Origin: a virus
IMG/VR virus record: IMGVR_UViG_3300018080_003942
Location: 1-64,000 of that record
Length of the DNA stretch: 64,000 nt
Strand: one strand, 5' to 3'
The notes under the pieces are model-generated. The model was given only the letters and a program-made list of their open reading frames with translations, was not told the origin of the DNA and searched no databases. A program made the position numbers and the translations under genes. Below, one piece after another: positions 39,395 through 47,650 of this stretch; position 1 is the first letter of the stretch, and each line of letters opens with the position of its first letter.

Positions 39395-40470
39395 AGCCCT
39401 ACTGGGAGGACAGTAAGCGGGTGATCGACGCGGAATCTAGCCGGTATCCCCCTAGTGGTGTCCTCCGTAGGGGTAGTCCGGGTCGGGGTGCGCCAGCGTC
39501 TGGTAGCGTATCTACTCACCATATGATGGTGTTCCAGTAGGCAGATCCCCGAGCTACCTCGGGTATTGGCAAGTTGGGCCATCCGCGTACTGATGCTCCG
39601 GGCCCACTGTCTGGCGTAGTACGCATTGGTAGTGTGGCCTAGAGGAGCATACGCACTCGGCCACTCCCACCCGATCCAGGAAGCTGCATGGTTGGGCAGC
39701 TTGATGCTCACTCGAGGAATATTGCGGGCCTCCTCAGACCAGCGGCGTCGGTGATAGGAGAGGTCCGTAACACCAATACTCCCATCAGGTACCAACGCGT
39801 TCATGAGCTCTCTTGGAGAGTACCACGCAGCGTTGGTTGCATACGCCCAGGCCGCGTACGGGTGGGCGGCGTAACGAAAGTACCTCCGCAACGCCATCCG
39901 CACCCCCTGCTTCGACGCCAGATCACCTGCCCGCACATTTGGTACTCGAATAGCTGGGATCAACCCGCGAACTTGATCGAGCGGAAATAGCGTGTCAGGC
40001 CGGAACAGTACCGGGATTGCCACGCACCACACGCTCAAAGACTTGCATGACACTGAGCTGCGCTTGGAGTAGAAGGCATAGATGACGCGCCACTGGAAGT
40101 TGGGAAATGTCATCTCCCACGACAGCTTCCCATAGCGCCCGGGAGGGGATGTGGGGTCGATGTGAGGCCGCTGCGTGCGGCCTCGGCAGCGGTAGCGTGC
40201 GTACATGAGCGACCGATCGTTTGGGCCTGACCACAGCATCTGCATCGCCGCAGCACGCCGCGCCTCCCACGTCATGCCGGCTGGGTTGTTGTTCAAGAAG
40301 CGCGACGCGGCTTCGGTCAGTCGATGATCTGCGACGTCGAAAGGAAAGCGGTCGGTGAGTGGGTCGAAGTCCCTAGCCGTGGCCGACTTCGTCGCCTGGA
40401 ACCCGTAGACCGCCGCCCTTAGTCGCCAGGTCTCCGGGGGTCCGATCCTTGTCTTGAGTGATTTCGGCAT
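39391..40470 (-). CDS. Unrecognised aromatic- and Arg-rich protein, atypical composition
   Basis: A 359-residue ORF from ATG 40470 (GGAG 7 nt upstream), overlapping the UvrD-type helicase end by 98 nt; ATG 40275 is the conservative alternative. It is rich in Trp, Tyr, Arg and Ser (HPYAAWAYATNAAWYS, WIGWEWPSAYAPLGH), and its third codon positions are visibly less GC-biased than neighbours. The stop couples by GTGA to the next gene, supporting reality. No domain recognised. It may be a recently acquired gene. Confidence 0.5.
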   Translation of the reverse strand: MPKSLKTRIGPPETWRLRAAVYGFQATKSATARDFDPLTDRFPFDVADHRLTEAASRFLNNNPAGMTWEARRAAAMQMLWSGPNDRSLMYARYRCRGRTQRPHIDPTSPPGRYGKLSWEMTFPNFQWRVIYAFYSKRSSVSCKSLSVWCVAIPVLFRPDTLFPLDQVRGLIPAIRVPNVRAGDLASKQGVRMALRRYFRYAAHPYAAWAYATNAAWYSPRELMNALVPDGSIGVTDLSYHRRRWSEEARNIPRVSIKLPNHAASWIGWEWPSAYAPLGHTTNAYYARQWARSISTRMAQLANTRGSSGICLLEHHHMVSRYATRRWRTPTRTTPTEDTTRGIPARFRVDHPLTVLPVGL

Positions 40471-42319
40471 CCTCGTTCTCCATATTGATGGCTTGAGGTT
40501 CAACACCCATCTCCTTGAGGAAAGGGCTGTCGATGTCGTATGTGGTGGTGTAGAGGTGGTTGATGGCGCGGGTAATCGCCACATAGGCGAGTCTCCGCTC
40601 CTCATCCTCACGGCCGTTCTTGTGTGGAATGAGCCCATCACAGAACCCGGCGATGAAGACAGTGGGGAACTCGAGTCCCTTGGCCCGGTGAATCGTGAGC
40701 AGCTGCACACGGGACCGGCCATCTTGGCGAGACTTGCTCTCCTGCTCGACGAGATTGACGTGGGTCAGGAACTCCTTGATCGTGCGGAAGCGCGGCAAGG
40801 TCTGCATTAGTACCCGAGACACGGCATCCATCATCTCGTCAGGATCCTTGCGCTGGTTGCGGGCAGCCAGTTCACGAATGAACCCAGCAAAGCCGAGGCT
40901 CTGCCAGATGTGGTGGCCGATGTTGGCCGGCGTGTGACCCTCCTTGACCAACATGTCCAGGTCCTGGAGGAGCGTACACAGAGATCCCGCGGCCTGCTGT
41001 TGCCGGAACCCTCCCCGCGTAGCTGCCATGACTTGCATGACAGATGCGGCAGAGCCGTCCGACTTGCCCATGCACTCAGCCACCCAGTCCCGACGCAGAA
41101 ACCGGTTGGGCTTGTTGAGCACCCACCGCAGCGACGTGATGTCGTTCGGGCGGGCTGCTAGCCGAAGGTAGCTGACCAGGGTGCGGATCTCGGTACGACC
41201 GTAGAACCCGCCTTGATCATCGATGACCTCATAGGGGATCTTCCGCATGCTGAGCTCATCCTCGAATGCGCCTGACTGGGCGTTCGTTCGATAGAGCACC
41301 GCGATGTCAGAGGCCATACCTCCGGCATCAAGGATCTCCTCGATCCGATCGGCCGTGTACTGCGCCTCCTCGACAGGATGCTTCACACGGACCGAGGTGA
41401 TAGCGCCCTCGCCTGTGAGCGTCGGTCGGAGGACCTTGTCCACTCGCAGGTCGTTGCACTTGATCAGCTGGTTAGCCGCGTCAAGGATCGGCGCCTGAGA
41501 CCGGAAGTTCTCTTCCATCGAGATGGCAACCCCTCCGTAGATCTCAGGGAACTCGATGATGAAACGCGGGGAGCATCCCCGGAACCCATACACCGACTGA
41601 TCATCGTCACCGACGACCACGAGGTTGCCTTTCTCGAGCTTCTTCAGGATCTCGGCCTGCGCCGGGTCAGTGTCCTGGAACTCATCGACCAGGATGTGAT
41701 CCAGTCGATTCTTGAGCACGTCGACCAGTTCCGGGTCATCTCGGAAGAGCTGCAAGCAGTCGATGATCATGTCATCGAACAGGTACTTCCCGTTCTTCAC
41801 GATCGACTGATGGAGCGCATGCAGGAGCTCGACATACCCCGGGCCTAGGTTCATATGCGCGTGAATGCGGTCAGTCATCGCAAGCCACGCGTCGGGGTGA
41901 AACCCGTTGAGCTTGAGCAGGCTGATGTCCCGCAGCATGTCGGCAGGGACGCCAACGGCGTTCGGGGTTTCTCTGAGCAGCTCCTCGGCCCACTTGATGA
42001 GCAACCACTCCTCCCGACCCTCCACGACTTCGCGGTTTTGGTACTGGTTCGGGCAGCGGCGATTGAGAACCTTGAAGCAGAAGCTGTGGAAGGTGCCAAT
42101 GAAGCTGCTGGGGGTGAGGGGCACCCCCACACGCTTGTTGAGACTCTCTGCCGCCTTCTTACTGAAGGTCAGCACCAACTGGCTCTCGCCAGCCTCGGCA
42201 TGCTTACGAATGCGCTCGACCAGGACGGTCGTCTTGCCGCTGCCGGCCACGGCGAAGATAACGAGGTTCGAGCCCTCGTGATCAATCGCCTTCTTCTGCG
42301 CCGCTGTGAAGGAGGTCAA
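40373..42319 (-). CDS. UvrD/PcrA-type SF1 helicase
   Basis: A 648-residue SF1A helicase with all core motifs: Walker A AVAGSGKTT (23-31), Ia FSKKAAESL, TFHSFCF, motif II DEFQDTD, III VVVGDDDQSVYGFRG, IV ENFRSQ, V TIHRAKGLEFPTVF and VI LAYVAITRA. Length fits UvrD/Rep (about 720) minus the C-terminal tail, which here is acidic and polar. It likely serves as replicative or recombination helicase; no DnaB-like helicase was found in this window. The start overlaps the upstream gene by 38 nt. Confidence 0.92.
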   Translation of the reverse strand: MTSFTAAQKKAIDHEGSNLVIFAVAGSGKTTVLVERIRKHAEAGESQLVLTFSKKAAESLNKRVGVPLTPSSFIGTFHSFCFKVLNRRCPNQYQNREVVEGREEWLLIKWAEELLRETPNAVGVPADMLRDISLLKLNGFHPDAWLAMTDRIHAHMNLGPGYVELLHALHQSIVKNGKYLFDDMIIDCLQLFRDDPELVDVLKNRLDHILVDEFQDTDPAQAEILKKLEKGNLVVVGDDDQSVYGFRGCSPRFIIEFPEIYGGVAISMEENFRSQAPILDAANQLIKCNDLRVDKVLRPTLTGEGAITSVRVKHPVEEAQYTADRIEEILDAGGMASDIAVLYRTNAQSGAFEDELSMRKIPYEVIDDQGGFYGRTEIRTLVSYLRLAARPNDITSLRWVLNKPNRFLRRDWVAECMGKSDGSAASVMQVMAATRGGFRQQQAAGSLCTLLQDLDMLVKEGHTPANIGHHIWQSLGFAGFIRELAARNQRKDPDEMMDAVSRVLMQTLPRFRTIKEFLTHVNLVEQESKSRQDGRSRVQLLTIHRAKGLEFPTVFIAGFCDGLIPHKNGREDEERRLAYVAITRAINHLYTTTYDIDSPFLKEMGVEPQAINMENEDAEITQDKDRTPGDLATKGGGLRVPGDEVGHG

Positions 42320-42833
42320 AGTCGGACTCCGCGCTCGGGGGGTGAATGAAGGACTCGAAGTCCACGTTCTCCGGCTCGATGAGCGCTCGGAAGGCGTGGA
42401 TCTGGCGGATGCGACGCCACGAGACTCCGCCCATCTCGGGGTCGATCGAGAGGATGAACTCGTCGGGGTCGAACGTCGTCTCGGCCACGAGGCCGTCGAC
42501 GAAGAGATTGACTGCGTCCTCGATCCGGTTGGGATCGATCTCGATCACGTCGGCAGGCTCGGTCGGGCGGGCGATCTGGATGCAGTCGTTGAAGTGGTAC
42601 ATCTCGATCTTGCCTCGATAGACCACACGACCTCCGCTCTGCATGCAGTTGCGGATGCAGAGCTTGAGCAGGGCCATCGAGACCTCGTGCGCCTGCGTGA
42701 TACAGGCTCTGGGCTTCTGGGCGAAGTAGGGATTGCGCTTCATGGAAGGAAACCGAAAGGGGTAGAAGCCGAGGAAATCATCAATGTCCCTAGACACCTC
42801 TGCCCAGGCTCGAGTGATTGGATCAACGTCCAT
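42282..42833 (-). CDS. Hypothetical protein
   Basis: A 183-residue acidic protein from ATG 42833 (MDVDPITRAW), which overlaps the HAD gene end by 11 nt. It includes CITQAHEVSMALLKLCIRNC and a helical acidic C-terminus. Not recognised; placed between the helicase and HAD genes. Confidence 0.6.
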   Translation of the reverse strand: MDVDPITRAWAEVSRDIDDFLGFYPFRFPSMKRNPYFAQKPRACITQAHEVSMALLKLCIRNCMQSGGRVVYRGKIEMYHFNDCIQIARPTEPADVIEIDPNRIEDAVNLFVDGLVAETTFDPDEFILSIDPEMGGVSWRRIRQIHAFRALIEPENVDFESFIHPPSAESDFDLLHSGAEEGD

Positions 42834-43545
42834 AGTCAGGACGTACACGCACGATGGTGTTGGCCCCGGTATCGCTGTAGTACAGCATTCCATCCAGACC
42901 GTCGCGGTCTGTGAACGGCGGGCCTAGGGACTCGCGCAGCTTGTTGAAACAGTCGAGTACCTGCTGATCGACGGGTACGTCGGGCTGCTCATTGACACAG
43001 CAGATGACGCGGATGCAGAAGTCCAGCTCGCGACGACGTGGCATGGGCCCGGCTGCATCTAGGAGCTCTTGGAAGACTGACTGGACCTGCTCGGTAGATA
43101 CTTGAACGTGTTCTTCACCAGACTTATGACGCATTGAGCTCTCAGGACGGGGGTCGGTCCAAGAGTGCGCGCCCTCGATCTGGGCCTTGGTAGGGAAGTC
43201 CTGTGGCCCTTCGAAGCGCCAGGCCCGGTCATCGATGTAGAGACGGGCGATGGGCTTGTGCTTGGGGAAGGTGATGCACTTGAGGCCGCGCGTATGTTCG
43301 AGCCCGTACCACATCGGGGGGTTGGCGTGCTTCTTGAGCCAGCGGCGCATGGCTCGACGAGCCCGCCAACTCCGGCTGCGCGCCGAGACGATGGCGATGT
43401 CGTAGTCTTGGATCATCTTCCAGAGCCACGCGAGAGCGTGATTGATCGGCTCCCCCTGGACGTCGTGAGCCTTACCCGCAGTGGGGATGTAGCGGTGGAT
43501 GACGCCGTCGAAGTCGACGCAGAGGTGTTGACGGAACTTCTTCAT
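42823..43545 (-). CDS. HAD-superfamily phosphatase
   Basis: A 240-residue protein. CVDFDGVI (Asp11, Asp13 as nucleophile/acid pair), IAIVSARS (motif II with Ser) and LYIDDRAWRF (acidic metal site) are HAD motifs; a motif III Lys is plausible within KHKPIARL. These occupy residues 1-110; the remaining 130 residues form a second unrecognised domain with Cys residues (CIRVICCV). In phages similar HAD proteins dephosphorylate nucleotides or 5'/3' nucleic-acid ends. Substrate unknown. Confidence 0.78.
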   Translation of the reverse strand: MKKFRQHLCVDFDGVIHRYIPTAGKAHDVQGEPINHALAWLWKMIQDYDIAIVSARSRSWRARRAMRRWLKKHANPPMWYGLEHTRGLKCITFPKHKPIARLYIDDRAWRFEGPQDFPTKAQIEGAHSWTDPRPESSMRHKSGEEHVQVSTEQVQSVFQELLDAAGPMPRRRELDFCIRVICCVNEQPDVPVDQQVLDCFNKLRESLGPPFTDRDGLDGMLYYSDTGANTIVRVRPDYGR

Positions 43546-43775
43546 CGGCGATGTCTGGTATCCCGCTTGATCTCGCGGAAGTTGGTAGTGACGGCCTTGC
43601 CCTGACGGCGGTCAAAGATGTAGGCCAGCGTGCGGTTATCGGTGAAGACAGCGAGCGCCCGAGCGGCGCTCACCTGTCTTTTGAAGCTCTCGTGGTACTG
43701 GTACCGGTCGTGGGTGCCGTAGAACCAGACCTCGAAGCGGGGGACGCCCTTTTCAGGGTTCGGGATCCTCGTCAT
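43542..43775 (-). CDS. Small basic hypothetical protein
   Basis: A 77-residue protein from ATG 43775 (MTRIPNPEKGV); the frame extends upstream but overlaps the next gene. Beta/helix mixture with FEVWFYGTHDRYQYH. Start overlaps the upstream gene by 23 nt; 4-nt overlap downstream. No family recognised. Confidence 0.6.
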   Translation of the reverse strand: MTRIPNPEKGVPRFEVWFYGTHDRYQYHESFKRQVSAARALAVFTDNRTLAYIFDRRQGKAVTTNFREIKRDTRHRR

Positions 43776-44301
43776 GATCAGGGGGATGGCAACAGCCGTC
43801 ACAGCCGTGGATGCCGAAGATGTCAGAGACGTGACCCTGCGCAGCGAAGAACGCGAGAGCATCGGGATCGGGGTGACCGACGCCGTGCTCGCAGTGCCTC
43901 TCGGTCATGCCCGAGGCACGAATGCTCTTGGGCCAGTCCTTCATGTGGTGATCCGACGGGTTGTGGAAGGGGCAGTGGTGCCCCGCACAAGCGTCCGGCG
44001 GGTGTGCCGGGATCGGCTCGGGGTTGTTGGCTAGCCCCAAGGCGGCCAGATCATCAGCCACGGCGGCGCTGATTACAGCCTCGTGGGCAATCGCGGACCA
44101 GTGGCCGATCACGGCTCCGGTGCGGATGTTCGCCCACATTTTCGAGGTGTATGGCGGGTCAAGATCCTCGATACGTATCCACGTACCCGCTAGACGGCCG
44201 GTTGGGATCGTGACCTTATAGCCGGGCTCTGCGTGTTCGATCCGCTTGACGATCGGGAGGCCTTCGATCTTCTTCCAGCTGTGCTCTTCTTGATCAGCCA
44301 T
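43753..44301 (-). CDS. Cys/His-rich protein with HPDPD motif
   Basis: A 182-residue protein. The C-terminal half has CAGHHCPFHNPSDHH, then HCEHGVGHPDPDALAF and CDGCCHPPDHDEDPEP. The HG-x-GHPDPD block is familiar from small proteins of phages of actinobacteria, a weak host clue. The N-terminal half is beta-rich (YKVTIPTGRLAGTWIRI). Likely metal-binding; function unknown. Overlaps the upstream gene by 8 nt. Confidence 0.65.
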   Translation of the reverse strand: MADQEEHSWKKIEGLPIVKRIEHAEPGYKVTIPTGRLAGTWIRIEDLDPPYTSKMWANIRTGAVIGHWSAIAHEAVISAAVADDLAALGLANNPEPIPAHPPDACAGHHCPFHNPSDHHMKDWPKSIRASGMTERHCEHGVGHPDPDALAFFAAQGHVSDIFGIHGCDGCCHPPDHDEDPEP

Positions 44302-44527
44302 CGGCTACATCTCCTTCGACCGTGGGGGTTGTCCAGGCAGCCGCTAGGTGGTCGCCGGGGATCTCGAGTGTGATGAGCTTCATGTGGCTGCTAGATAGCT
44401 CCGCCTCCTCAAGGGCTTGCGCCCAGCCTGTGGGGTTCTCGTCAATCGTGTACTCATCCCACGCGTCTTTGAGCCAGGCTTCGGACCAGTTGCCGCTGTC
44501 CGACAGCCAGATGGTGTGGATCTTCAC
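44294..44527 (-). CDS. Small acidic hypothetical protein
   Basis: A 77-residue acidic protein with Trp-rich N-terminus (IWLSDSGNWSEAWLKDAW). 8-nt and 4-nt overlaps with its neighbours. Function unknown. Confidence 0.6.
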   Translation of the reverse strand: MKIHTIWLSDSGNWSEAWLKDAWDEYTIDENPTGWAQALEEAELSSSHMKLITLEIPGDHLAAAWTTPTVEGDVADG

Positions 44528-44757
44528 TTGTCGATCTTCTCCAGTAGCCAGGTAAGCAGCCGACCCAGATCAGGCCTGACTAGGTCGTTGCCGGGGTTCG
44601 CCGCGCGCCAGCGCTTGACCGCCTCGGTCATGCGCGTTTCCTGGAGCTCGAACAACCCCTCGTACTCGCGGACCTCGTTTTTGAGCTTCTTGTTCTCCTC
44701 CTCGAGCGCAGCGATCCGCTTGCGAAGCTCGAGAGTATCTCTCCAGGGTGCTTTCAT
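44524..44757 (-). CDS. Small coiled-coil protein
   Basis: A 77-residue protein from ATG 44757 (MKAPWRDTLEL). Residues 8-40 are a heptad coiled coil (LRKRIAALEEENKKLKNEV). The start lies 15 nt after a strong minus-strand terminator, so expression may depend on read-through or antitermination. Function unknown. Confidence 0.6.
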   Translation of the reverse strand: MKAPWRDTLELRKRIAALEEENKKLKNEVREYEGLFELQETRMTEAVKRWRAANPGNDLVRPDLGRLLTWLLEKIDK

Positions 44758-44771
44758 AATCGGTGTGGGGC

Positions 44772-44821
44772 AAAAAGCGGCGCGGGTCACCAAGTCTACA
44801 AACTGATGACACCGCGCCGCT
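44772..44821 (-). terminator. Strong intrinsic terminator inside the minus-strand operon
   Basis: A perfect 10-bp GC stem (AGCGGCGCGG / CCGCGCCGCT), extended by GTCA/TGAC with a bulge, then TTTTT on the minus strand. It lies between the stop at 44836 and the start at 44757. Confidence 0.88.
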
Positions 44822-44835
44822 AGGCTTCTCAGGGA

Positions 44836-45030
44836 CTACCTCGGGCCTCTACGCAAAGCTCTTGTCTTTGAAGGACTTAGACTCGTGGTCGAGTGCGCTT
44901 GGATAGCATCAGCGAGTAGATCTGCTAGATGATCCGCACGCTCCTCAGGGGTAGGTGCTTTACGGGCGCGTAGCTCGCGCTTACGTATCCATCTTTGGCG
45001 GCGCCTGTGTCGGCGCTTGCTACTGGTCAT
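44836..45030 (-). CDS. Small very basic protein
   Basis: A 64-residue protein with an Arg/Lys N-terminus (SSKRRHRRRQRWIRKRELRARK), a helical centre (ADHLADLLADAIQA) and a basic tail. Possibly nucleic-acid binding. Last gene before the strong terminator; overlaps the upstream gene by 4 nt. Not recognised. Confidence 0.55.
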   Translation of the reverse strand: MTSSKRRHRRRQRWIRKRELRARKAPTPEERADHLADLLADAIQAHSTTSLSPSKTRALRRGPR

Positions 45031-45431
45031 AGGTATGCGATCTGGAAGAGGCCTTGAGTACCGCCGTCGATCGGGTTCACGGCTTGCACGCCGATCTCGT
45101 CGTCATCCGCTAGATCACGCGTACCCATGAACACACCCGTTGGGGGATCAATACTATTCACGGAGAGGCCGACGACCTCGCCCGCCGCTAGGTCCCGATG
45201 AGCCTCCAGCTGGTACAGAACGCCCCATCGTTTCGCTCGCCAGATCGGCCCGGTACGTCGAACGACGGGTTCTGGCTCCTCTTCTTGAAGGTGCTCCTGA
45301 AAGTGCTCCCGGATGCGATTCTCGATCTTGCGTACCTGCTTCGAGGTCCCGAGCTCGCTAGCAGCTGAAAGAGCCTCGAGAAGATCATCCAGACGCTGCA
45401 TCGGCGTGGGCTCGTCGAGGGGTCTACGCAT
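45027..45431 (-). CDS. Hypothetical protein
   Basis: A 134-residue protein: a helical N-terminal half (RKIENRIREHFQEHLQEEE) and a beta-rich C-terminal half (KRWGVLYQLEAHRDLAAGEVV). Overlaps neighbours by 8 and 4 nt. Function unknown. Confidence 0.6.
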   Translation of the reverse strand: MRRPLDEPTPMQRLDDLLEALSAASELGTSKQVRKIENRIREHFQEHLQEEEPEPVVRRTGPIWRAKRWGVLYQLEAHRDLAAGEVVGLSVNSIDPPTGVFMGTRDLADDDEIGVQAVNPIDGGTQGLFQIAYL

Positions 45432-45783
45432 GACTGGCTAGGAGCTCTCGCAAGACCTCGTAGTCCTCCCTCCTCATCTGGAGCGATACGTAGCCGCGAG
45501 GCCACGGACCACCGCTGGGGCGGGCCAGGGAGTCCAGGAGTTCCCGGATTTGCTGGCACTCCTTCGCAGTGTCACGGTGACGAAGCGTGACCGGGACGAT
45601 CTTGTAGCCCCGCCGAGACGCAGACTGGCGAGACTCTCCCCACTTCTTCCAGAAGCGGTCCGCCCACTCGCTGCCTAGGTGGTAGGCCACATGCTCGAAG
45701 GACTCGCCCCAGGCAGCGTCTTGGCTGTCGGAGACAGTGTCTGGCTCGATGGTGCCGTCGGGTAGTTGTAGTGCGTACAGCAT
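45424..45783 (-). CDS. Hypothetical protein
   Basis: A 119-residue protein from ATG 45783. A compact alpha/beta sequence (MLYALQLPDGTIEPDTVS ... WGESFEHVAYHLGSEWADRF), with basic and helical C-terminal segments. A TTG at 45789 is an alternative start. No family recognised. Confidence 0.6.
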   Translation of the reverse strand: MLYALQLPDGTIEPDTVSDSQDAAWGESFEHVAYHLGSEWADRFWKKWGESRQSASRRGYKIVPVTLRHRDTAKECQQIRELLDSLARPSGGPWPRGYVSLQMRREDYEVLRELLASHA

Positions 45784-45785
45784 GA

Positions 45786-45902
45786 TCAATCCTCGCAGTT
45801 GCCCGCGGGTCTGGGGTAGTTGCAGTAGGGGCAGGGGTCGTCATGGCAGGTCTCCGCCGGCCGATCCAACTCGGCCCCGCACATGTCACAGGTCGGTTTC
45901 AA
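45786..45902 (-). CDS. Tiny zinc-ribbon protein
   Basis: A 32-38-residue ORF: TTG 45902 would give both Cys pairs (CDMC and CPYC, 15 residues apart), whereas ATG 45884 would lose the first Cys. The pairing strongly suggests a zinc ribbon, so the TTG start is preferred although its ribosome site is weak. It overlaps the 45886 gene by 17 nt in another frame. Confidence 0.5.
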   Translation of the reverse strand: MKPTCDMCGAELDRPAETCHDDPCPYCNYPRPAGNCED

Positions 45903-46380
45903 GTGACTGATCCAGCTCCGCGAGCTGATCAAGGACCTCGGCGCGGTCTCGCCACTCATCAGGATGAGGCAGGATGCTCTGGTACGTTTCTAGTAGGCGC
46001 TCACCGCGACAGAGCCAGCACCAGTCCTTCTCGCTTTGATGACGCTCAGGACAGGGGCATGGGAGCTCATCCGGGTCGGCGTAGGCGTTCACACGCTCTT
46101 TGATGAACTCGATAAGAGGGGCCACCTCCTCAACACGCACAAGATTGTGCATCTGCTGATTATCGATCACCGTATGCCAGACCCCGCTCATTCGGGCTCG
46201 CTCAGCTTTGAGTCGAACAGCGGCATGAAACTCTTCCCAGGCCGCCGGATCCCACCACCACGCAGCATAGACCGGACAGCTGGAGCTGTCGCATCGGACC
46301 TTGTGCGGGGTTGATGGGGTTAGCGGCACCTCAGTCGGCGGCTGCTCACACAGGGAACAGGAGCACAGCTCTTTAGTCAT
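45886..46380 (-). CDS. Cys-rich metal-binding protein
   Basis: A 164-residue protein (ATG 46380; upstream in-frame ATGs at 46392, 46386 and 46383 are alternatives). Cys sites: CSCSLC near the N-terminus, CDSSSC (about 30), and CPCPERHQSEKDWCWLC (about 107-123). The latter resembles a zinc ribbon. Start overlaps the upstream gene by 8 nt. Function unknown. Confidence 0.62.
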   Translation of the reverse strand: MTKELCSCSLCEQPPTEVPLTPSTPHKVRCDSSSCPVYAAWWWDPAAWEEFHAAVRLKAERARMSGVWHTVIDNQQMHNLVRVEEVAPLIEFIKERVNAYADPDELPCPCPERHQSEKDWCWLCRGERLLETYQSILPHPDEWRDRAEVLDQLAELDQSLETDL

Positions 46381-46723
46381 CATCATCACCATCTAGATCG
46401 AGGCCGCACTTCCAGCAGATACGAGCGAGCGGATCTTCGGGCGTACCGATCGGATCATGGCGTCCAGCAGCGCAGCCGCGGGCTCCGCACTCGGTGCAGA
46501 TCCACTCACCAAAATCGTCGTCGAACCTCATCGACTCATGAGGGCAGTTCTCATCCCCACCGCGGGCCTCGTCGATGGCATCAACGATAGCCTCTTGGAG
46601 GTCCTCAATAGCAGACACAGTGTGCGCAACCAGGAGTAGATCCGACTTTACGACGTTGATCAGGTGCTCGATCTTCTTGGTAATCAAGTCCGGGCACTTA
46701 CGCGCTTTAGAGGTATCACTCAT
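46373..46723 (-). CDS. Zinc-ribbon protein with acidic tail
   Basis: A 116-residue protein: an N-terminal helix pair and a C-terminal domain with CPHE, CTECG, CAAG and CWKCG, giving two probable zinc sites, ending DLDGDDDD. Overlaps both neighbours by 8 nt. Function unknown. Confidence 0.65.
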   Translation of the reverse strand: MSDTSKARKCPDLITKKIEHLINVVKSDLLLVAHTVSAIEDLQEAIVDAIDEARGGDENCPHESMRFDDDFGEWICTECGARGCAAGRHDPIGTPEDPLARICWKCGLDLDGDDDD

Positions 46724-47162
46724 CGCAGTGGTAGGGATTGAGGCGGGCTAGGGACTCAGCATCGTGCCCGCGTGGGCAGAACTCGAGAGCCCCCGCCAAC
46801 CAGACATCCGAGAGGTACCCCCGGACCGCGTGCTGGGCCTGCACCAGATCGAACTCGATTGTGGTCTCGGGGCACAGCAGGCATGCCGGATCGCCGCATA
46901 CGCCGGGGTCGGTGAGTAGGCCCGTGCAGATGACACAGCGCTTATCAACCGCCGAATCGGCCTCGATGAGCGGAGGGATCTGACCAAGCAGCTCTTCAAG
47001 CTCGACGAACCGATCGCCGTCGGAGACATAGGCCTCCCAGTTTTCGGCATCATCGCAGAGCCCGGCCTCGGCCTTGGCCTCTTCAACCATGTAGTCGTAG
47101 GTGAGCTGCAACTGCTCACGCACGGTTGCAAGATCTAGCTCGTGATGATTCTTAGTACTCAT
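46716..47162 (-). CDS. Cys-rich hypothetical protein
   Basis: A 148-residue acidic protein from ATG 47162 (MSTKNHHELDL). Helical first half; then CVIC, CGDPACLLC and FCPRGH form probable metal sites. ATGA overlap of 4 nt with the upstream gene. Function unknown. Confidence 0.62.
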   Translation of the reverse strand: MSTKNHHELDLATVREQLQLTYDYMVEEAKAEAGLCDDAENWEAYVSDGDRFVELEELLGQIPPLIEADSAVDKRCVICTGLLTDPGVCGDPACLLCPETTIEFDLVQAQHAVRGYLSDVWLAGALEFCPRGHDAESLARLNPYHCDE

Positions 47163-47650
47163 GCGAACGCCTCCTGGCAGTTGACGCATCTGTTGGTGTT
47201 CGGGGGGTTGATGTTGTCACACTGCTCACAGGTCCAGGTGGCGCCGGCAGGTACTTCCCCCTCAGCCTTGCGGATCTCTTCGATCTCCTTGCGGAAGGCC
47301 TCCTCGTCAGCGGCCCACCACTGGCCGGGCGCCTGCCCGTCGAGCTGGAGGTATCCCATGATCTGGACGCCCTCGCTCAGGTAGCGCTTGATCACCGCCC
47401 GCCGGGCCTTGGATTGCATCTCACCCGGGACCAGGATTCCGAAGGTCAGAAGCGCCCGGTAAGCCTCGTTGAGATGATCGTAGAGCGCTGCCCTGATATT
47501 GCTGTGCTCGGTTCGAGCGGCATCACCTAGCCGCTGATTGCGGCTGACATGGGCGAGGGCGTAGTCCAGCGCTACGATGCGAGACTCGCAGTCCTTGATG
47601 CGCTCGAGGCAGGTGCTGAAAGCCTGCTCGATGATTGGTGTGTCGGTCAT
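47159..47650 (-). CDS. Protein with RanBP2-type zinc finger
   Basis: A 163-residue protein from ATG 47650 (MTDTPIIEQAF). Mostly helical, with a C-terminal finger W-x-C-x2-C-x3-N-x6-C-x2-C (TWTCEQCDNINPPNTNRC), matching the RanBP2/NZF pattern that binds ssRNA or protein partners. Such fingers are uncommon in phages. 4-nt overlap with the upstream gene. Confidence 0.65.
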   Translation of the reverse strand: MTDTPIIEQAFSTCLERIKDCESRIVALDYALAHVSRNQRLGDAARTEHSNIRAALYDHLNEAYRALLTFGILVPGEMQSKARRAVIKRYLSEGVQIMGYLQLDGQAPGQWWAADEEAFRKEIEEIRKAEGEVPAGATWTCEQCDNINPPNTNRCVNCQEAFA

